From: Nautilia profundicola AmH
GTDB lineage: Bacteria; Campylobacterota; Campylobacteria; Campylobacterales; Nautiliaceae
Assembly (NCBI RefSeq): GCF_000021725.1
Contig: NC_012115.1
Span: 1,131,408 to 1,195,407 of the forward strand
Reading direction: 5' to 3'
DNA: 64,000 bases
Made by a program: the position numbers and the translations under genes. The notes beneath the pieces were generated by a model. It saw nothing but the letters and a program-made list of their open reading frames with translations. It ran no database searches and had not been told where the DNA came from. Positions 60,188 through 64,000 of this stretch are shown piece after piece; within the stretch, counting starts at the first letter, position 1, and each line of letters starts with the position of its first letter.

Positions 60188-60193
60188 ATTATA
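60188..60193 (-). promoter_or_regulatory. -10 box (TATAAT) of the yedF-selD run
   Basis: Perfect TATAAT on the minus strand (60193-60188, preceded by GAGC), with T-rich upstream sequence but no clear -35. The start would be near 60181, giving a leader of about 230 bases before yedF. Confidence 0.55.
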
Positions 60194-60284
60194 GCTCACT
60201 TTTCTTAAAGAATTCTTAAAGTTTCATAAATATAAAAAAAACTTTTAACTTTTTTGATACTATATAAAAAAACAAAGGGTTGAT

Positions 60285-61082
60285 ATGGAACCTGTTTCAA
60301 AATTAAAAATCAAAAAAGTAAAAAACGGCAAAAAGTTCGATTTTGAAGATACGTTAATCAGGGAAATAAAAACGGATATCCACATAAACGGTAAAAAAGT
60401 GGTATCCATGATGGCAACCCCTGTGGATCTTGAAGCGCTTGGAGTAGGATATCTGATAAGCGAAGGTATTGTAAATTCTATAGACGATATCGAAAAAATT
60501 GAGCTTAAAAATGAAGGCCTCATAATAGACGTAACGGCAAAAGCCGACACCAAAAAAATAGAAAAACTAAACGAAGAAGCGATAATTGTCAGCGGCTGCG
60601 GTAAAAGCGTAACTTCAAACATAAATATCGAGCCTGAAAAAATCGAAGCCGAAAAAATAACTTCCACAAAAACAATCACCCCCGAAGAAATTTCAAAACA
60701 AATGAATGAATTTTACAAATCATGCCCTCTATATGAAAAAACGGGATGTGTTCACACTGCAAGGATTTATTTCAATGAGAACACATATTTTGACGCGGAA
60801 GACATCGCCCAGCATTCAACAGTGGATAAAGCTGTAGGAAAAGCCATAATGGCCGGTTTAAACCCCGCTGAAGGTATCATGATGGTAAGTGGTAGGCTTA
60901 GCAGTGAAATGATAGTAAAGGCTGTTATGCATAAGATCCCTATTTTGATATCAAGAACGGCCACAACATGCCTCGGCGCAAAAATAGCGGATACGTTCGG
61001 CCTCACCCTGATCGGTTTTGCGAGAGGCGATAAAATGAACATATACACCCACGACTGGAGAATTGAAGAAGTGAAAAATTAA
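60285..61082 (+). CDS. fdhD: Formate dehydrogenase accessory sulfurtransferase FdhD
   Basis: The 265-residue protein has FdhD blocks: ATPVDLEALGVGYLISEGIV (about residues 44-63), IIVSGCGKS (C105), SCPLYEKTGCVHTARIY and the C-terminal ATTCLGAKIADTFGLTLIGF. FdhD takes sulfur from IscS and inserts it into the bis-MGD metal centre of formate dehydrogenase, without which the enzyme is inactive. E. coli FdhD uses a CxxC pair in the loop; here the loop shows one cysteine (GCGKS). A TACTATATAA -10-like stretch and a GGGTTG site precede the ATG. It is the first gene of fdhD-modE-moeA, divergent from the selenium run. Confidence 0.94.
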   Translation: MEPVSKLKIKKVKNGKKFDFEDTLIREIKTDIHINGKKVVSMMATPVDLEALGVGYLISEGIVNSIDDIEKIELKNEGLIIDVTAKADTKKIEKLNEEAIIVSGCGKSVTSNINIEPEKIEAEKITSTKTITPEEISKQMNEFYKSCPLYEKTGCVHTARIYFNENTYFDAEDIAQHSTVDKAVGKAIMAGLNPAEGIMMVSGRLSSEMIVKAVMHKIPILISRTATTCLGAKIADTFGLTLIGFARGDKMNIYTHDWRIEEVKN

Positions 61083-61091
61083 GGAGATATA

Positions 61092-61817
61092 ATGAATACC
61101 ATAAAAGATCTAATCGAAAAATATAAAAACGACGAGAATAAACTCACATGTGCAAAAGCTTACGTAGTAGCCAAAAAAGCGGGGGTTGAGCCAATTACGG
61201 TAGGCAAAACGGCTGATGAGATGGGTGTAAGAATCACCGACTGCGGACTCGGACAGTTCGGAAAACTTGATTTTACCGATAATTATGAAAAAGAGATAAT
61301 CGACGAACTGCAAAAACTTGCGGATGAAAAAAAGAGGGTTTACTGCAAAGACGCAAGAAAGCTCGCCGAAAAATACAACCTCAAAAAAGTAAGAAGTGCC
61401 ATTAAAGATAACGGATTTGAGGTTATTTACTGCGAACTCGGAGTGTTTAAAGAAAAAAAACGCCCACGTGCATACATTAAAACAAAAATCTGGATTGAAA
61501 ACAATAAAGGCGAACTGCTTTTCGGAAAAGGCAAAACGGAAATACTCGAACTTATACAAAAAGAAGGTTCAATCGCAAAAGCGGCTGAAAAAATGGGCTT
61601 AAACTACAAAAAAGCGTGGAATCATATTAAAATACTGCAAAAGAATCTTGAAGACGAGCTTGTAATAGCTCAAAAAGGCGTAAAAGGCGGCACTACCCTC
61701 ACTCCGAAGGCAAAAGAATACATAGAAGTATACAAACAGCTTGAGAGTGAGATTCAGGAATTTGCCGATAAACGTTTTAAAGAGCTGTATCTAAAAAAAC
61801 TGAAAGGGAAAAAATGA
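61092..61817 (+). CDS. ModE-type winged-helix regulator with extra N-terminal region
   Basis: The 241-residue protein ends in a ModE-like DNA-binding domain (about residues 150-235: ILELIQKEGSIAKAAEKMGL, NYKKAWNHIKILQK, GGTTLTPKAKEYIE). The first 120 residues hold two similar repeats (VEPITVGKTADEMGVRITDC followed by GLGQFGK, and VRSAIKDNGFEVIYCELGVF), not the TOBE molybdate-binding domains of classical ModE. C. jejuni also has a ModE-like gene (Cj1507c) in its formate dehydrogenase locus. It probably senses molybdate/tungstate or cofactor state and controls fdh and Mo genes. It is 9 bases after fdhD and overlaps moeA by four bases. Confidence 0.83.
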   Translation: MNTIKDLIEKYKNDENKLTCAKAYVVAKKAGVEPITVGKTADEMGVRITDCGLGQFGKLDFTDNYEKEIIDELQKLADEKKRVYCKDARKLAEKYNLKKVRSAIKDNGFEVIYCELGVFKEKKRPRAYIKTKIWIENNKGELLFGKGKTEILELIQKEGSIAKAAEKMGLNYKKAWNHIKILQKNLEDELVIAQKGVKGGTTLTPKAKEYIEVYKQLESEIQEFADKRFKELYLKKLKGKK

Positions 61818-63046
61818 CAGTTTTAGACAACATATCATATTCCGAGGCGCTTGAACTATGCCTAAAAAACGCAAAACCTAAAAAAACACACCAAAACATA
61901 TATATAAACGAAGCGTTAAATAGGGTTTTGGCAGAAGATATTATTGCAAAAAGAAATTCTCCGGTATTCACCAACTCCGCAATGGACGGGTTCGCTTTTA
62001 AACACTCATCCGATAAAAAACTGAAAGTAATAAAAACCATTTACGCCGGTGACAAATATGAAGATTTTGAAATAAAAGAGGGGGAATGCGTCCGTATTAT
62101 GACGGGTGCCAGGGTTCCAAACGGCCTTGATACTGTTATTCCAATCGAAAAGTGTGAAGAAGTAACCGATGAATATATAATGATTCCTGAGATTAAAAAA
62201 GGAGCCAATGTAAGAATTAAGGGTGAAGAGATTGCAAAAGGAGATGTGTTAATTAAAAAAGGCGAAAGAATAACCCCTGAAATCATTGCAATGCTTGTAA
62301 GCCAGGGAATCGTAAACGTTCCTGTATATACAAAGCTGAAAATCGCGGTGCTTTCAACCGGAAACGAACTTAAAGAGCCATGGGAGAGTGCCGACGAAGA
62401 GGAAATATACAACGTCAACTCATATGCTATCGAAGCGCTGTTAAAAAAATTCGGCTTTAGTGCTGATATTATAGGTTTAATACCAGATTCACTTGAAAAA
62501 ACCGTAGAATATATAAAAACTCTCAAAAACGAATACGACGTAATAATAACAAGCGGAGGTATAAGTTTCGGGGATGCGGACTTTTTGTTTGAAGCGTTTA
62601 AACAAAACGGACTTAAGGAGTTTTTCCACGGAATCATGGTAAAACCGGGACGCCCGACAATGGCCGGGATTATGGGTGAGACATTCGTATTCGCAATGCC
62701 CGGAAATCCTCTTAGCTCATACATAAACACATTCGCACTTGCCATACCTACGCTTAAAAAATTAAGTGGCGCGGATAAATACTACTTCCAAAGCATTACG
62801 GCCGTAAATAAAAGTGACTTTAAAGTAAACGCAAAAAAAGACCATACAATATTAGGATATTACGAAAACGGAGAATGGGAGGTATATAACGGTTACAAAT
62901 ACGGCTCAGGAATGCTTACTCCTTTAATTAAAAGCAACTCTTTAATGCTTTTAAACAAAGGAAAAGATCTAATAAAAAAAGGTGAAATTTTAAAAATAAT
63001 TCCATTTGATGCTGGTTTTGGTAAAAACAAATTTACTTTTAATTAA
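61814..63046 (+). CDS. moeA: Molybdopterin molybdenumtransferase MoeA
   Basis: The 410-residue protein has the MoeA hallmarks TNSAMDGFAFK (about residues 54-64), MTGARVPNGLDTVIPIE (about 96-112), the MPT-binding SGGISFGDADF (about 253-263) and AMPGNPLSSY, plus the C-terminal domain IV. It inserts molybdate (or tungstate) into adenylylated molybdopterin to make Moco. With fdhD and the ModE-like regulator it serves formate dehydrogenase and other Mo/W enzymes; mobB at 16.1 kb acts later in the same pathway. Confidence 0.94.
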   Translation: MTVLDNISYSEALELCLKNAKPKKTHQNIYINEALNRVLAEDIIAKRNSPVFTNSAMDGFAFKHSSDKKLKVIKTIYAGDKYEDFEIKEGECVRIMTGARVPNGLDTVIPIEKCEEVTDEYIMIPEIKKGANVRIKGEEIAKGDVLIKKGERITPEIIAMLVSQGIVNVPVYTKLKIAVLSTGNELKEPWESADEEEIYNVNSYAIEALLKKFGFSADIIGLIPDSLEKTVEYIKTLKNEYDVIITSGGISFGDADFLFEAFKQNGLKEFFHGIMVKPGRPTMAGIMGETFVFAMPGNPLSSYINTFALAIPTLKKLSGADKYYFQSITAVNKSDFKVNAKKDHTILGYYENGEWEVYNGYKYGSGMLTPLIKSNSLMLLNKGKDLIKKGEILKIIPFDAGFGKNKFTFN

Positions 63047-63054
63047 ATTTGGAG

Positions 63055-63060
63055 TATAAT
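63055..63060 (+). promoter_or_regulatory. -10 box (TATAAT) of the terminal sensor gene
   Basis: Perfect TATAAT, 35 bases before the ATG at 63096 and 8 bases after the moeA stop. No clear -35. Confidence 0.5.
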
Positions 63061-63095
63061 ATATTAAATATATATTAAAAAAAAGGTTAAGTTTT

Positions 63096-64000
63096 ATGAA
63101 AAAACTTCTAATTTTGTTGTGTGCATTGGTTTTATTTGCAAACGATGTAAATTTAACAAAAGAAGAAAAAAATTATATAAACTCTCATACTTTTAAATGT
63201 ATTATTTCTACATCATGGGCTCCTTTTAATACTATGATCAATGGAAAATTAGAAGGTATTTCGGTAGATTTTTGGAAACTCGTAAAAAAGAAACTTCATT
63301 TAAAATCTCATTGTATTATCGCACCATCATGGTCAACTGTATTAGATGCAATTAAACACAAAAGAGCAGATTTAACCATTGGAACGGATATAACATCTGA
63401 AAAGAAAAAATTCGCTATTTTTTCAAAGCCGTATGCAACTTTTCCTATAGCTATCGCAACCAAAAACGATGTGGGTTTTATAGGTTCTATGATATTTTTA
63501 CAAAATAAAAAAATAGCAGTAGGAAAAAACTACACTGCAGCACAATTATTAAAAAAATATTTTCCGAATTATAAAATCATAGAAGTTGAAAACACAAAAA
63601 AAGCGCTTGAATTAGTCAATAAAGGAGAAGCTTACGCAGCAATAGACATTATGCCCGTTTTAGTTTACAATATAAACAAATATGAATTTGCAAATTTGAA
63701 AATAGCGGGTAAAACACCTTGGAAATTTCAAATTAGATTTATGTTATCAAAAGATAACGAATTATTAGTTTCTGCGATAAACAAAGCAATCGACACCATA
63801 ACCGACAAACAAAAAAAAGAGATATATAAAAAATGGATTCATGTCACATATCAGCAAGGATATTCCCTTAAACAGGTTTTACTTATTGTTTTCGTTTCTT
63901 TTATTATTATTGTCGCATTGGTTTACTGGATAAGAATGTTAAAAAAAGAAATAAATAAAAGAAAAGAGATCGAAAAAGAACTTCAAAAATTATCAATTAT
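63096..64000 (+). CDS. Membrane sensor with periplasmic solute-binding domain, C-terminus outside window
   Basis: The visible 301 codons encode a signal peptide (MKKLLILLCALVLFA), a bacterial solute-binding type 3 domain (about residues 25-250: SWAPFNTMINGKLEGISVDF, ADLTIGTDITSEKKKFAIFS) and a membrane helix (about 266-284, VLLIVFVSFIIIVALVYWI), then a cytoplasmic coiled-coil linker (RKEIEKELQKLS). Such proteins end in a histidine kinase, PAS or GGDEF output, which lies beyond the edge. The order signal peptide, binding domain, helix, linker matches EvgS/BvgS-like kinases and Campylobacterota diguanylate cyclases. Ligand unknown; amino-acid-like molecules are common for this fold. A ribosome site AAAAGGTTAAG precedes the ATG. 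Confidence 0.85.
   Translation, partial: MKKLLILLCALVLFANDVNLTKEEKNYINSHTFKCIISTSWAPFNTMINGKLEGISVDFWKLVKKKLHLKSHCIIAPSWSTVLDAIKHKRADLTIGTDITSEKKKFAIFSKPYATFPIAIATKNDVGFIGSMIFLQNKKIAVGKNYTAAQLLKKYFPNYKIIEVENTKKALELVNKGEAYAAIDIMPVLVYNINKYEFANLKIAGKTPWKFQIRFMLSKDNELLVSAINKAIDTITDKQKKEIYKKWIHVTYQQGYSLKQVLLIVFVSFIIIVALVYWIRMLKKEINKRKEIEKELQKLSI

Noticed and set aside
60110-60190. tRNA-Sec (selC) or SRP-type RNA at the structured element
   Set aside because: No CCA-type acceptor stem, no T-loop sequence and no anticodon arm could be folded; words resembling the SRP core (AGGTCCGG, GAAGCAGC) occur but not in the right arrangement.
1-64000. CRISPR array, rRNA, tRNA or insertion sequence
   Set aside because: No regularly spaced identical repeats, no rRNA or tRNA cores and no transposase genes were seen on either strand.

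Overview
This AT-rich, densely packed window most likely comes from a thermophilic, chemolithoautotrophic Campylobacterota of the Nautiliales (Nautilia / Caminibacter / Lebetimonas type). The grounds are: a monomeric isocitrate dehydrogenase, malate dehydrogenase, two-subunit fumarase and succinyl-CoA ligase gene run that fits a reductive TCA cycle; the futalosine menaquinone gene mqnE; a stand-alone octaheme HAO-type cytochrome; the rplI-hslV-hslU-era and cca-purU neighbourhoods known from Campylobacter; and an hspR-cbpA heat-shock pair. The genus is inferred, not proven.

Layout. 1-5.1 kb (minus): icd-mdh-fumarase alpha-fumarase beta-sucC, the last cut by the window edge. 5.2-10.2 kb: mltG and a large AsmA-like envelope protein that overlap head to head, then hspR and cbpA behind a promoter carrying an HspR-like operator. 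10.4-16.6 kb (minus): phosphohexomutase, Nudix, an orphan Mur-ligase N-domain protein, metG, fbp, mobB. 16.7-23.4 kb (plus): an MgtC/DUF4010 membrane protein, leuD-leuB, two small proteins, a CCA-enzyme-like gene, purU, trmL, a degenerate GGDEF-like protein and a YgbA-type nitrosative-stress protein. 23.4-25.5 kb: holA and a FadL porin. 25.6-37.0 kb (minus): a long, tightly packed run rplI-hslV-hslU-era, then six genes in the order of a MSHA-type pilus or type II secretion locus (mshI-J-K-L-M-N), an HDOD gene and rnr. 37.1-42.6 kb (plus): a complete phosphorelay (PAS, HPt, Sel1-like, hybrid kinase with a nitrate/nitrite-sensor-like input, CheY-like regulator). 42.6-48.6 kb: mqnE, glnD, a diguanylate cyclase and a DnaQ-type exonuclease. 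48.8-54.1 kb: the HAO-type cytochrome, a small cytochrome c, and ccdA, thioredoxin, protoporphyrinogen oxidase and lgt. 54.4-63.0 kb: an Fe-S oxidoreductase, then a selenium/formate-dehydrogenase maturation region.

The most interesting region is 55.8-63.0 kb. On the minus strand YedF, a Tat-exported transglutaminase-like protein, a TusA-MerT fusion, a MerP-like protein, a DsrE-like protein and SelD form one run. SelD itself needs selenocysteine: an in-frame UGA at codon 19, followed by a SECIS-like hairpin, hides its first 72 codons from ordinary gene calling. Divergent on the plus strand are fdhD, a ModE-type regulator and moeA. Between them lies a structured, GC-rich element directly behind a perfect TATAAT on the side of the selenium run. 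Together this looks like a selenium (or chalcogen/metal) capture and delivery system feeding a Sec- and molybdenum/tungsten-dependent formate dehydrogenase, with a MerT-like channel as the possible import step.

Two kinds of intergenic repeat recur: degenerate heptanucleotide arrays (RTGAAAA-like units) and a 15-bp imperfect palindrome of the TAGTGTCTGTCACTA type (four copies). No rRNA, tRNA, CRISPR array or insertion sequence was found.
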